Positions 11,573-25,200 of a stretch of DNA of 64,000 nt are shown piece after piece. Origin of the DNA: Paramacrobiotus metropolitanus (taxonomy: Eukaryota; Tardigrada; Eutardigrada; Parachela; Macrobiotidae). The notes below the pieces were generated by a model that ran no database searches, was not told the origin of the DNA, and saw only the letters and a list, made by a program, of their open reading frames with translations. A program made the position numbers and the translations under genes. Where the stretch lies: the NCBI RefSeq assembly GCF_019649055.1, contig NW_026570306.1, positions 186,001-250,000 of the forward strand, in the 5' to 3' direction. Each line of letters starts with the position of its first letter. Within the stretch, counting starts at the first letter, position 1.

Positions 11573-14112
11573 ATGCCGTATCTTCATCCCACAGAATGGA
11601 TCGACAAGGGTCTCTCCATTGTGGGCCGTCGGACAGGGGTCATTGCGCTGTTGTTTGTGGGGACGGTGTTATTGAGTGTCGTCATCTTTATTAGTCCCTC
11701 CCATCCGAAGTCAGTGTACCGTTTTGATAATAATGGGAAAACTGCGACAGCCAGCGGAATCGTTTTGAATTTTACATCGGATCGGCTATATTCCATTCAG
11801 CCCAACGTGTGTTCACAAAATGGTAGGTCTTTTCCAAAGTTAAATTGCATCTGCAATTTTTTAAGTGAAATAGTAAAATTGTAGCTATACGCGCATGCCA
11901 GTTATGTTTTACCAATAATTTCCTAGGAGTGTCGAAAATCACCATGGAATAAGGTGCGGGAAGTAAAAATAACAATAAGGAAGAGAAAATAACAGTAAGG
12001 AAGACTTCAAAAATTATACGACAGTAAATTACAGTAACTTTTATGTATTAATGCTACTGTCGATTTACGGGGCATTTAAATAAACAGCAGTACTTGACTT
12101 ATTATATACAGAAATGCGTCAGAATTAGCACTGTCTAAATACGTAATACGTTTACACAATATAAAGCTATACAATAACGTTTTTGGAAGTGCGGTGAATA
12201 CGAAAGATGCGCCGTGCAAGAACATGTGCTCGTACTCGCAATTTGTATGGTCATCCCATGTTCCGTGTCACCTCCCTCTTAATGTTAACATTAAATACTG
12301 TATCAATAATTTAACTTATGCTCATTTCCCTTGTTTCTCCCACCACAAATTCTTTCCGTACTCCACGCACTGATTTATAAAAGCGGTTACGTTAATACTA
12401 AGCAATGTTAGTCTCTTAATTTTTATTTATTTTTCATTCCGCGCATTTCTTTCTGGTTAGGTGGAAAAGCATTTTAAAATATTTATTTGCGACTCCCGTT
12501 TCGGCAAAATGCAGTAAATTAAAAATATGCTCGCTTTGGAAACTTTAGCTTTAAAAATTCATATAACATACGTGATTATTAAAAATGTTGTTCGTGCACG
12601 GCATACGGCATATCGCCAACGGTACAACAAATAAAACTTGACTGGCAAATCATGTAAAGTCATGCAAAACTTGACTGATATGATAAGGGACTGCAATTGT
12701 TTGGTTGCAGGCCGGCATCCGCACCTCGTGCTCTTCATCCCCTCACGTCCGGGCAACACAGAGGACCGCGCAGCCATACGGGAAACCTGGGGTATGCACG
12801 CCCGTCTCTGCAACGTCCGCATCGTCTTCGGCTTCGGCCGCATCGACTCCACAGAGACGCAGCATGAAGTGTACGTAGAAAACAGCGTCTACGGGGATCT
12901 CCTGCAGGTGGCCGACGTCCCGGATGCGTACCGCAGCCAGACCAAGCTTGTGCTGGCGTTTCTAGAATGGGGCGCGGCCAACTGCCCGGGTGCCCGGTTT
13001 ATCGGTAAAGCCGACGAGGATACGTGGATCAATCTGCATGAAGTGATGCGGTACTTGGAGATGCCGCAGGCGGCGTACTCCATCACCGGGCATTTCATTA
13101 TCAACGGGACGGTGTTCCGGAAACCGGAAGAGAAATGGTAGGCTTTAATTCGCTAAACCGTACATCAATCGCTGGAATAGCACATCAATTTATTGTTATT
13201 ACGGGGTACATCGGTTAACTGCTGGGTTCTATTCGAAGAAAACTTTCCTCTTTGGCAATGGCTCATAACTAGAGAGTCAGAACTGCGCCGTTCCAGGCAG
13301 TATACGACGTCCGTCATGGTAATTGCTTCAAACGTAACGAAGTGATTCTGTATTCATAGAAATGTACTCATGTGAGAGGCAATAGTGTGCCGGAAAAACG
13401 AATTTTCCGAGAGAAGACCGAAAAACCAGTTTTTTTTATTGCTTACAAAGTAGACGTCGCCTTTATGATTTGATCGCTGAAATTTTAGTGGGCTGGTCTA
13501 TTGATTTGACGACCCGAGGGAAAGGAAATACTCGTAATTTCCTAAATTTATTACCAACTCTAAACGATTTATAAATAGAATTCTACCGGCCTAATTAATC
13601 GTTTTTGCCGGTTGGTTAGCTTCCGACGCAGCTGACTACGTAATTTTATAGCGCTCCGATGGCTGGTTGATTAAACGTTTTAACAGCATGACGTATTCAT
13701 ACGTTGCAGGTACTTGACCGTTGAAGAGTACCCCAACGACACGTACCCGCCCTTCCCGCTCGGCCAGTTATACGTCTTTCCCAATGATCTCCTGCCTAGT
13801 GTCCTCTCCGCATCCCAGCGTCTGTCCATGCACTGGTTGGACGATGTATTCATTGGTGGACAAATCCCTGCACTGTTGCGCATCCCGCACCTTCACATTG
13901 CGACACGCGCCCAATTAAGTGAAGCCAAGAACCTGATGAAAAACTGCACGAACTCCGGAGGAGCGAATGCCGTACGTTTCAACTGTGATTGCGTCGGGCG
14001 CGATTGGGTGATCATCCACGAGACACCGGCGGCGGCCAAGCGCGAGATCTTTTATGATCCCTGCATGAAGATTTATCGGCAATACACGTGTTCAGTGCTT
14101 TCGGAACAGTAA
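11573..14112 (+). CDS. Beta-1,3-galactosyltransferase-like protein, GT31 family (exons 11573-11822, 12711-13137, 13710-14112)
   Basis: Three exons in matching phases encode about 359 residues. The N-terminus is a short cytoplasmic tail and one hydrophobic anchor (residues about 22-42, GVIALLFVGTVLLSVVIFI), the type II topology of Golgi glycosyltransferases. Exon 2 starts after ttggttgcag and carries the GT31 signature region RAAIRETWG and the DxD-type metal/UDP-sugar site KADEDTW near residue 187. Exon 3 carries LDDVFIGG near residue 270, matching the EDVyvG motif. Conserved cysteines in the last 60 residues fit the lumenal fold. It probably transfers Gal or GlcNAc from UDP-sugar to an acceptor glycan; the acceptor cannot be told from sequence. 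The stop lies 43 bp before an inserted mobile element, which may therefore sit in the 3' UTR. Confidence 0.9.
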
Positions 14113-14155
14113 ATCATTGTATTTTTTGTATTCCGTAGCATTAGATCTGTAGTTC

Positions 14156-14347
14156 TGTAGTGTATGTAGTACTCGTACAAAGATTGTACGAGTATCTCGT
14201 GAAATGGGATAATGGCCTATGGCTAATGTGCCGTAGCAACGGTATTGTTGTTGTCCGTTATTGTTGCCATGTCTAGTGTTTAGTTGGTTGTTTGCTGCTG
14301 TCCCGAGCGGACATAATAAAAGATTATGCCGTTCGTTCAATACATGA
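14156..14347 (+). repeat. Left 192-bp inverted end of the 14.2-15.6 kb element
   Basis: Matches 15414-15605 in reverse complement, 191 of 192 positions by eye. It contains the hairpin near 14171-14193 and an AATAAA-like string near 14315. Confidence 0.88.
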
Positions 14348-15413
14348 CAATGGCGTGATAAGGATGTAGCTTTGTGTCAGAGGGGCGTATGTGCCCAGAG
14401 TGACGACACCACGAGCGGAACGACAGCGAAGGATGCAGACCACTCCATCCGAAACAGCGGATGTCAAATATGCTGGAAAGAAGGCCAGAAAGAGGAAAGG
14501 TCAGAAGGACGATCCTAAAGACCGAGTGAATCCCGTGATGGAAGCCAGAGTAATGAATGGCCAGTGCCATCCGGAGGAAGCAATGGAGGAGAGAGTTATC
14601 CTCAAAGTGAAGCCAGAGATGGAACCGAGAAGAGAGCGGTTGTCCATCCGAAGGGCGAGAAGAGTGACATGGAGTTATCCCGACAGGATGCCAGTAAAGG
14701 GCGTGACCTGCGGAGTGAAAATGAGTCGTCCGACAGGAAGCCAATGGAGTATGGCGTGGCCTGCGGAAGTGCCTCCATGAAAGCAAGAAAGGAAGGAGAG
14801 TGCCAGGAACTGCCGAAGGGCGTTGCCTGTGAAGGACGCAGTGGCGTACCGTACGAGAGCGCAGTGGCGAACTTTTCGGAAGGACCAGCAAAAGGTTGCT
14901 AGGGAAGTACGAAAGTTTAATTGCAGTGACAAGTTGTGGAAGATTCCTTTGGAATCTGTTTATTATTTTGAGAATGTCAGTGAGCCAACCGGCTGCCGCT
15001 GTCCCCGATTGTTGTTTCCTCCCACCCTCCCGTCTTCGGATTATTGTGGATGGTGGATGTCTGCATAGCTTTTTCTAGAATGTTCCTTGTGCTACTGTGC
15101 TAATTTTATGTTTTTAGTACAACATGCTGTTTTAAGATGACCTTGCGGCCCGTCTGATTGGATTGCCGCATTCTGTTAGCATATTGTGCTTATTTTGGTC
15201 AGAGCCTCAGCCCGACTGGTAGAAGCTTTCTGCCCATGGTTTAGCTTTTATTGAATAAACCTAACCCCCCATGCATGTGTCGCATTATTGCATACTTTCC
15301 GACTGCATCGATAAAATAATACGTACTAACATGTGTTTGCATAATGATGATGCGCCTGAGGCATGAATACGTACGTACAAAGTGAATGAAGTGTTTGTAC
15401 TTTTGGTTTTCAA

Positions 15414-15605
15414 TCATGTATTGAACGAACGGCATAATCTTTTATTATGTCCGCTCGGGACAGCAGCAAACAACCAACTAAACACTAGACATGGCAACAA
15501 TAACGGACAACAACAATACCGTTGCTACGGCACATTAGCCATAGGCCACTATCCCATTTCACGAGATACTCGTACAATCTTTGTACGAGTACTACATACA
15601 CTACA
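15414..15605 (-). repeat. Right 192-bp inverted end of the 14.2-15.6 kb element
   Basis: Reverse-complement partner of 14156-14347. It ends in cactaca, immediately followed by the AGTTC target copy. Confidence 0.88.
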
Positions 15606-15610
15606 AGTTC

Positions 15611-16262
15611 TTACTAGGCTGCATCAGAAATGTATGTTTAAGATTTAAAACGAAGTAAAGTTTCCTGGTTACCTTGAAACAGGGTTGAATCGAGTGCGGC
15701 ATCATGCCGGCACGATTATTTTCTGCAAGGACGAATTCAAAACAAAACTCATGTGAATCAGTTCTGTACACGGTGGATCTTAAGGTGGTGTCAGTTTTGT
15801 TTAAAATGCTATGGTTAGCGTTTTAGCGAGATCTCAAAACCATGGGAAGGCCCCGCGTATTATAGATATTTTCCTTATTATACGAGTACTAATGTGCAGC
15901 GGCGCCTGCACATGCCCGGAAGCTGGGTATTAAATCAGAGCGACCAGTTTCCTGCGCAATCAAAGGCCCTCTTTATTGAGCAAAGTAAAATGATTAACAT
16001 ACAAGTTTTGAAGTTATTGAGCAAAAGGAAATAACCAACACAGAAGGGCAGCCGGCAGAAGGATCTTCAACGTAGCAATGCACAGATGGCAGCTAAACCG
16101 AGTCGAAACTAAGCATCGTTCGAGAAAAGGTGACATCGCTAGCGGCTCACAAGGAAACAATAGAGAACCAGGACGGGCAGGTCTTTCAGCAACAGCTAAT
16201 AACAATCAACACTCTATGCTGATTTATACTTAATGACTTGTAGCGGGAAACAGTGAACACGG
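15611..16262. other. Intergenic between the mobile element and the fusion gene 3' end
   Basis: No supported gene or repeat was seen. Short frames here are probably chance. Confidence 0.4.
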
Positions 16263-19200
16263 TCACAGTTTTATTGCACTGTAGAAAGAGAACTGTTTAT
16301 TTTCGTAGTCAGGTGCCGGGATAGCGAATTCCGACCATTTATCACTTTCCGGATCGTATATTTCCCCTGAACAGGCTGCATTTTGATTTGTCAGTAGACT
16401 CAGTACCTCCGCATCTGACAGGGTTTCTTCCGCAGAATGTCGTCCACCTAGCACATATATGCAATGATTTAGGACAAATGCAGAATGTCCAAACCTTGGT
16501 CGACACAGATCCGAAATTTCCTCCCATTTCCCGGAAAGCAAGTTGAGGCGTACACAGGACGACAGAGGCAGCTTCGAAGACGAAGAGAATCCACCCAGTA
16601 CGTAAATATTATCGTGCAACACGGAGACCGCATAGCTACGCCGGCGAATTGTTTCAGGTAGCTCTGGGAAAGCCGTTTCCCAGCCGTTGGTCAGAGTGTT
16701 AAAGCAGATTAGCACTAATCCGGTAAACCCTGTATGATCGAATCGCCGACTGCCTGTGTACACTATTTTGTGACCCAATCGTGCACCACAATCTATTCGC
16801 CAGATCCTGCAACGAAAACATTTCAGAAATTAAATTCTACAATACTACAGCTCAGGATCGTTTAAAGACTTTGTCACATATCTTCGCATAAAGCACGAAT
16901 AAACACAACCTACTCTTTTGCATGCGGTATGAGTGCCATCTCAGCGATAGTCTGAGTCTTGAAATCAACAGCTTTTAGCAATAGACGCCCATCGGCCTGG
17001 CAGGAACTATCCCAGAAAAAAATTTTGTCTTTCACAGCCACAGGAACAGACATGTACCCCAGCGAGTCTTGAAGGCACACCGAACGCCAGGAATGTCTAT
17101 TTGTATCCCATACAATTATTTCAAGTTTTCCACTTTTTGAATTTTGTAATTGACAGGCTATTTTACTGTCATATATCGATATAAACGAACAGAAAGACTC
17201 TTTCCGCAGTTCCTCTGGCAATGGAAATTGTTGGAGGATTTTTTGAGAATGATTAAACATAAACGGGTAGACCAAGCGCACTGAGTATGGCTTGCACGAC
17301 AATATACTCGTATCTCCTGTGACTGGAATATGGCTCTCCAAGGATTCGACTTCAAAATACAATATCAGAAGCTTCTCCGCCGTTAGCAAATCAACTAGTT
17401 CTTCGGCAGAAGCCCTATTTCCACTGACATGACACAGGCTTTTTTGAACACACTGTATTAGCTTTTCCGGAAACGATTTTATAATTAACGGAGCGTAGCC
17501 ATCAAGTATCAGGGTACAGTACTGCCAATTAGAGAGTTTATCGCCGGATTCAACTAGTTCATCCGCACTGGAACGCTGTAACCATTTCTTGTATTCGCGA
17601 GTAACAGAGCTGCCTAAATCCAGCATGATACAGCCTAAACTCCAGACATCGGTTTTTCGGCCAGGAGACACGGTCGGCCATCCCAAGTAATTCTTGAGCA
17701 TCTCAGGTGACATATACCGTATTGTGCCACGGGTGTGTGTCATATCGCCGGAACAGGTCACACTGCGTTGCATAGGGACGAGGTCATCGAAATCGCTAAT
17801 CAAAAGCTTTTTTCGTCCTGATTTTGAACGCTTCACGAGCACATTTTCTGTTTTCAAATCTCCATGAATAATCCCTTTTTTATGCAAAAAATCCAGTCCG
17901 AGGGAAATTTCGAGTGCGAACCGGATTGCTGAGCTTGGGTCAAGCGAAGAATGGTTTGACTTTATTGTTTCCAATAAAGCGGCCATGTCTCCTTCTGTTG
18001 ACAAGTAAGACAGGAGTATTTGATATGGTTTCGTCTTTATGATGGATGTTTGTGGTACTTATCGTACTTGTATTCTGGGAAAATGCACGCTGGCGGTTGG
18101 CGTGTATTCGCTGACCGGAGCGTAGCATTTTGTCGTGCAATCTGCTTTTCATATAAAACAACGAAATAATTTACGAGAGTGTTATTACATAGCATTCTAA
18201 CATACCATGGTTAGAAACTTATTATGGCTTCATAGTTTCTTATTCAAAAGCAACAATAACATAATCGGAGGCTTTTGGTGCCACATCACAATGCCGTCTG
18301 AATTTTCAGGCAACCCGGCAATATGAATGTTGCGGAAGCCTAGCAAGTTGACTGCTAGTTTGTTGCGAAAATGCGCTCATGACGCCATGAGGGGTGTTCT
18401 TCCTACTATGGCTATAGCGGAGATGTTGAAATTTAGACATCTCTTCAGATTCATAACAAACCAGTAATAAGCGCTGGCTTCCACTAAAGACGACCAGACT
18501 TGGGTGGCGTCAGCCGGCGTTTTGCATATAGTCGCCTCCCTTTGTAACAAACAAGCAGCAATACTCACTGGCTATTCACTTTAGATGACCTTTAAACGCC
18601 ACCCTTTAACTGATGCAATAAACCAACGTCCTTTTTTGTGTTTTAGCTGAATTTGAAGGCCTCTGTCAGTCGCTACGCTCCGGTCACGTATTAGTGCAAA
18701 GCCGAATATGTTATTATGATGAAAGCGTTATTTGCATCACTTTCTGAAGTACAACCGCTTTTATGAATGCATAGTGCACAGTAATGTAATATAATGTGCT
18801 GTATTTTTACAAGTTTAAGGAACATGGTGGGGGCGTGGCCGGACCGTCGGTTTCTTTTGATCGCAAAGGGGCCGACAACCCGGCCCCCGGAGCGTTCCTT
18901 AAACTTGTGAAAATACAGTACCATGTGACTTTCCCTATTACTTACCGGGATAATAATCCATCAATAGCTCCACGAACGATCCTCCATCCGAATTGCGCAC
19001 GGTGATCTTGTGATAGGCCGCCAAATTCTTGTGCTTTAGGTGAACCAGAATACTGAATTGCCGTTGAAGTTTTTTATAGCGTTCGGGGTTCACCACCAGT
19101 TCCGCTTCCTTGTGCAAATGAGTGACTTTGACGGCCAGTAAATTCTGCTTAGTGCTTCGGTTTCGTAAGAATTCTTTTGTTGAGCTTGCGGTGGTTATTT

Positions 19201-22200
19201 TGGCTTTATAAACAATGCCAAAAGCGCCTCGGCCAATATAATCGCTTTGGCGGTAACTGTACTGCCAACTGCAACCAAATGTTTCAGTGATATTGCTACC
19301 GGGTTGTATTAAACCGCGAATTTTTGTTAGAACACTTCCTTTGAAAGCCGAAAACGATTTGCTGCTCCGTAGGTTTGAGGCAGGTGACTGCCGCGAAAAT
19401 GACTGCAGACTTTGCAAATCCCGGTGTGATGGTTTCTGGACAACCGCACTGTTTTCCACCGTATCTAGTTTATCTTCCGTCTCGGTAGACGGCTTTTCAG
19501 GCAAATATTTTGATGATTCGGCTTTCACCGAAACGTCCTTCGTTTTGAATACCTTTGCTACGGCTTCGGTTATCCGTTTTACCCATTCCGTTTGTTCGGA
19601 CGCTGTGGCCGCAAGCATTTCATACATTTTAGCATCTGCTTGAGTCACATTGATCAATAAAAAGAAGGCTAAGCTATCCAAAGCGTTGCTTTTCACGTGA
19701 ATACTGTCAAGCGACAAAACAGGATTCCAGGTTTCAGCCGGTAAACTGCGTCGAAAGCTTTTATTGTATCCAGATCTCGATGGAGAATGGAATTTCAGGA
19801 CCAGTTTTCCATCGACTTTGGTAACAAGCCAAATCATGCTGTCCAAAAGCAGCACATGCAAGTTGACAATCTTGCTCGGCAAGCGCCAGGTTAGATCTCC
19901 ACTAAACAGCAGGCAACGGTCCTGAAGGTTTGATAGCTACAAAAGTGACTCAGCATCATGATTGATGGACAAAAAATCAATGCAAAATACTAATTCTATT
20001 TTGGAGTACCTGAGACAAATTTAGTTTCTTGCAACGTTCTATGAATGGCGCTGTATCCATTTTTGCCAATACATGCTTTAATCGACTCTGGTTCCAAGTT
20101 TCATCCATACTGTTAAGGGGCTGCTGCACACTGGAAAGAATTGTCTCACACTCCGTCAACGCACAAGAAAATCTTTCCTTTTCAAGGGTATCATGCACTG
20201 CAAATGCCAAAAACGTGCTTTCGTCAAAACATTATTAGTTGTTTCATTTGACATCTTGGTTTCTAGGCTCTGTTGCTTGCGGCCTGACGTGTACGGGTGT
20301 ACCTGCACCGTACCCATCGTACTACTCTATTACTTCTATTGCCCCTTCTCACGATTTTATATTAGTACGGCTACTCGAGTCATGACCCCGTGTCCGAGCC
20401 GTGCCTTCTGAGAAATCCCCAGCAAGGAGCTTTGACCGCGACTGTGCACTTCGACGTGACCGCGTGTCCACTGACGTAGCTTTAGCCTTTACATATTGTT
20501 CTCTGTTGTTCATATTGATGATTTTAACGTCAGTGGAGCGGTAAGCACTCTGCTCTCGTCGGACTCTGTAGCTGGCAGTATCCCGATTGTGATAGAATCA
20601 ATGAAGCTTAAACACCCTGCTGCCCCGTTACCCATACCGCCGCCCGACCCCCCAGCCTCTAGTTTTGCCCCTCTTACCCCCGCTGAGGTTTTATCTGTCA
20701 TAGAGGCGATGCCACGTGGCAGCGCAGGAGGCCTGGATTATCTGCGTCCCCAACATTTGCTGGATCTGATTGGCGCAAGAATGGATGACGCCGCATCTAG
20801 TTTGTGTGGTGCCCTGACGGACTTGCTCAACCTTATCCTAGCGGGCAAAGCTCCTCCTGAGGTGGTTCCACTCTTGTTTGGCGATCGACTCGCTGCCTTA
20901 CGTAAAAGAGGATGTGGGCTTTCGCCCAATCGCCGCAGGAAATACATACCGCCGCATTGCTGCCAAGGCGGTGGATATCCGAATAAGGCCTGTCACAGCG
21001 AAGATCCTATAGCCACATCAACTAGGCTCCGGAGTAAAGAGAGGAGTCGAAGGAATTATCCACGCAGCTAGAGATTTTCTGCTCCAATACAGCAGCGGCG
21101 TTAAAGCTCTTCTAAAAATAGATTTCACTAACGCCTTCAACTGCGTGTCACGCGAGGAAGTACTGCGGATAACGGCTGAAGTCATACCGAAATATTACGC
21201 CTTTGTGAAAATGTTCTACGGTTCATATTCGTCGCTGTTCTTAGATGAAACAATAATTGCCTCCCAGTCTGGCGTGCAGCAAGGGGATCCTCTTGGTCCG
21301 GTCTTCTTTTGTTTGGTATGCAGTTCGTCATCGACAAACTAAGCGCTTACCTGAACGCGTGGTACATGGATGAAGGGACATTAGGAAGAACATCATCGGA
21401 AGTGATCCGCAACTTCCTACTGGTGATAGGAAGTTCCTACTGCTGATAGTGGAAGCTAAGAAGGTCGGCCTGGAAGCCAACATCGCGAAGTGCAAACTGT
21501 TTTTGTGTGGGGTACCGAAGCACATTGTTCATCGGCCGCTAACGAGTTCACCAGTTTATTCCCTGAATAGCTATAGTAGCAGCGGATAAACTAAATCTGC
21601 TCGGATTCCCTCTTCTATCAGCCGCCGTAATCCCGATGGTCAACGAAAAAATTAACCAGTTGGGAATTATGTGCGGCCGCTTGCAGTTTATCCCTAAACA
21701 TCAAGCGCTGTTCCTGTTGAAGAATTGCCTAGGGGTGCCAACAATTGTGCATATCTTGCGCACTTCCCTCGCATGGATATTTCAACAAGAGCTGTACAGA
21801 CTGGACCAGGTATTTCGCGAGACAATTGAGACCATCACCAATGAAAGGATGGACCGCCCAGACGGCCCATTGTAACATCACAAGTTGTAATTCCAACAAG
21901 ATTAGAGACTTGGCCTCGATGTGATTAACTTCACGATTTTGCTCTGTTATTCTCGTATCGCTGTGAGGGCTTCGCTACCAGACCTCTTGGTCACTCACCT
22001 ACGTTTGTGGTTCTCCTTCATGTTACTGGCGTGCACTATTCAAGTCAGGTAGTCTTGCAATAAGATAGGTGACCTTTAGCTCTCATTTGCATCCCTTCAC
22101 CTTTGGTCTCTTCATGCCCAGTATCGCCTGGTTGATGGATATTGCTTTCACCGCTTCTGCTAACATGTAGCGTGAGGTCAGGTAAGTACACTCGTATATT

Positions 22201-25200
22201 TGTGTATATTCTCGTGTTTGCAGCAGGGATTCCTGAGTTCCAGCAGTTCCTGTCTTGTACCTGATCTTCTTCATAGTAAAGCCGTCCCATTTTCCCAACA
22301 GTCTGAGATAAGAGTCGGTTTTACCGATTGTGTCGTGGTCGTTATGTGTTACAGTAAACTCTGCGAGACTGAACAACCGCGAATATTGAACGCTCGGCTA
22401 GGAACCGCAGCGTCTTTTAGACTGCGAATGCTACTGCGAATATTGAACAGTTGCTTAAACAACGCTTTTGAAGGAACCGCGGGTGTTCAAATTACACAGG
22501 TTTTACTGTAGTGCTGAACGGATAAGCAACGTCTTTCTTTCAACTATCACGACAGGCTCAAGCAAAACAAATTAAATGCTTTCTGTTAGTGCCAATTGCT
22601 GATGTAGTTAAACAGTTTAATATGCAGCCAATATGCAAGTCCTTGCACCCATAGATACTCTAGATGATGTCACTCCAGATTTAGTGGCATGGACAAGTAA
22701 TGCACGCCTCCTTTCTGACACCTTTTGGGTCGCGCAGTGCAGTGCTCCCTGCATAACCTTTCATTCGGCATAAAACCTTTTACACTACAATCTATTCGGT
22801 GCGCTAGCTCTCAATATCACAGGGTACCGACCATGCGGTATCATAGTATAATTCCGAAATCGGACCGATTTTACCGTAAACTGCTATTTTGCGCAGTTGT
22901 TTGGGACGGTTCTGGTGCTTCAGTACATACCTTCTAGAGCGTGTATCATTATACTCCCTGTACATCAGGGTATCCCACCGCCTCGAACCGCAGCGGCAAT
23001 TTTGAGTTACGTACTTACGCTTGTTAAAAAGCTGGTCGGAGACGACCTTTTGCTCAAAATCATTGTTTAATAAAATTTTGTATTCTCGCGAATTAAAAGA
23101 CGATTTATAATTTCAAATCCGCTTCGCGAAACGACGCCATTGATATCCAAAGAGCCACAAAGTCGCTGCCCAGATATCTCGCCTAAATATCGTGTCTTCA
23201 TTTTACGTCCTTGCAACTTCATGTTGCATTTACATTAAATTTTACTTCCTGTTGTACTTGTTTCTAAGTGAGTCGTTCTGCTGGCCAGTCACTGTTGCAA
23301 CATAGAGTTCTCTTATAGTGGACCTGTGTTATACCTGTGCAGATCGACGATGACCTTTGTGTGTTACCTACCTGTACTTATAACACTAGGTAACGCCCCC
23401 GTACGATTGTGACCTTTATTCAATAAACAAAATACTATGCCCATTATAACAATGCTATGCTAGGTGGCAGTTGTAGACTGATAGTCGACTGGCAGACTGC
23501 TGTAAGACTACTGTCTGGTACGGTGGGGAGGGTGGCTTATATTATTATAGTTCTGGTATGGATCGGCTCGGCTGGCATGGGTGGGGCTGGTGCGGCGACA
23601 AACCAATGACGGGATGCCTAACGGTGTGTAATAGGCCGTCTTGCCGATGTAATATGTGATGCCATATGACCGGGCTGGAATACGCGTGCGTAACTGCTTG
23701 TCAGCTTCCGGAGGCTAACGGTGGTGTGACTGATGCTGACTGATTTATCATGTTGTATTATTAAAGTTACCCATTTTTGCGCGGGAGACTAATGGACTTC
23801 TAATAAATATCGCATAAAAGTGCAAAGTGCAAGCTATAAAGTATATGTAGGACAGCCGCTATCTATCCAAATTTAACGGGGAAACGCGATATGTGTTATG
23901 GGTATAATCCCCGAGAATCGAAGAAGTGTTTATGTTATGAATTTGTTTTAGTACTCAGTGTGTACTTACTTATTAAAAGTTACAGTAAATCCACTGAAAA
24001 TATATCATTACGCGTACTTATATCTGTACTTACTTCACAATGCCCCTAGCAAGTTATAAACGTTAATTGCTCCGTGACTTACCATTACAATATTTCATCA
24101 GTTTCTTTATAAAAATTGAATACTTGGCCAATATCTTGACTTCGACTGAAGTGATGTCTTCTAATGTCAGGTTCCAACATAGCAAACGCTCAGCGCAAAT
24201 TTGCAATTGACGTGTTAACACGGTGGACGTGTTGCGATCGTCCGTTAAAGATGCGAATCCTTTACGCTGGTGCTGACAAAATGCAGAAACTGCTCGTTGA
24301 AACTCTTTACCGTTTTGGCCATTGAATCGGGAAGCCAGTGCATCTCCAGCCGTTAACGAAGCAATATCCGTTGCGCTTTTTTGCAGATTCCGACTAAATT
24401 CAGCATGCAGAAAAATAATTTCCTCAATATTTGGAAATATTTGGTTCAGAATATCCAGAGGAACTAGTTGGCAGCTTAGTATTGGCTGGTAAAAATTTTC
24501 TCTTAACGCAGTTAAATGCTCAACGTGAGACTTTTCCGCTTGAATTAATTTGGCCAAATATGTTTCGTGTTTACGTGCCCGGTAGTCAACTTTCTTTAAC
24601 ACCTGTGGCTTCAAATTCACTGATGAGTATTTCGCTGTACACTGCGACGTCTTCGGAAAACTAGATGGTGCAAGTGTTACACCATCTATCTCAAAGTTTA
24701 AATCGCTCTCGTCGAAGCATAGAAATCCACCTAATTCTGCTGCTCCTACTGCGACAACTTGGCATGGATCAATCGTCATAAGCAATTTTGCACAAGGAAA
24801 GTGATGCTCTAACAACTCCTTCACCTTAGGAATTCGACTGCCGCCGCCAACAACAATTATGTTCGAAATATCCGTGCTCTGTAAGCCCGACGTCGTCAGA
24901 GCCCTCTGCACTGGATGTATGATGCGGCCAAACAAAGAAGAACACAAAGTTTCTAGTTCCTGACGAGTAAAATTAGATATTAAATCGTGGTCTTCGGCGA
25001 TTTCTTTCAGCATGAGTAATTTCTTACTAGTGAAACTCAGGTTTTTTTTAATGGATTCACACTCGTTTCTGAGTCGAAACAGCGCTTTCGCATTGGTGCT
25101 AACGTCAGTATAGTATGAATCTTTAATAACCTGCACAAGGTGTTGAACCAAGCAAAGGTCAATGTCGTCACCGCCAAGATGCTGGTTACAAGCTGTCGCG

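Larger units (their letters stand above)
14156..15605. mobile_element. 1450-bp element with 192-bp inverted ends and AGTTC target duplication
   Basis: The ends 14156-14347 and 15414-15605 are reverse complements over 192 bp with one mismatch (gggataatgg against gggatagtgg). The flanks are AGTTC at 14151-14155 and AGTTC at 15606-15610, a 5-bp target site duplication. Each end begins TGTAGTGTATG, holds a 10-bp-stem hairpin (actcgtacaa / ttgtacgagt) and an aataaaa string. The interior has only short frames, basic and Ser/Glu-rich, with no transposase domain. It is either a non-autonomous DNA transposon with long inverted ends or an LTR element whose two LTRs face each other; outer TG...CA ends and a 5-bp duplication would also suit the latter. 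Near-identity of the ends implies a recent insertion. Confidence 0.85.

Noticed and set aside
22083-22376. 97-codon minus frame as an extra exon of the fusion gene
   Set aside because: Exon 1 and exon 2 already join in phase within the DH domain; adding this would interrupt it.
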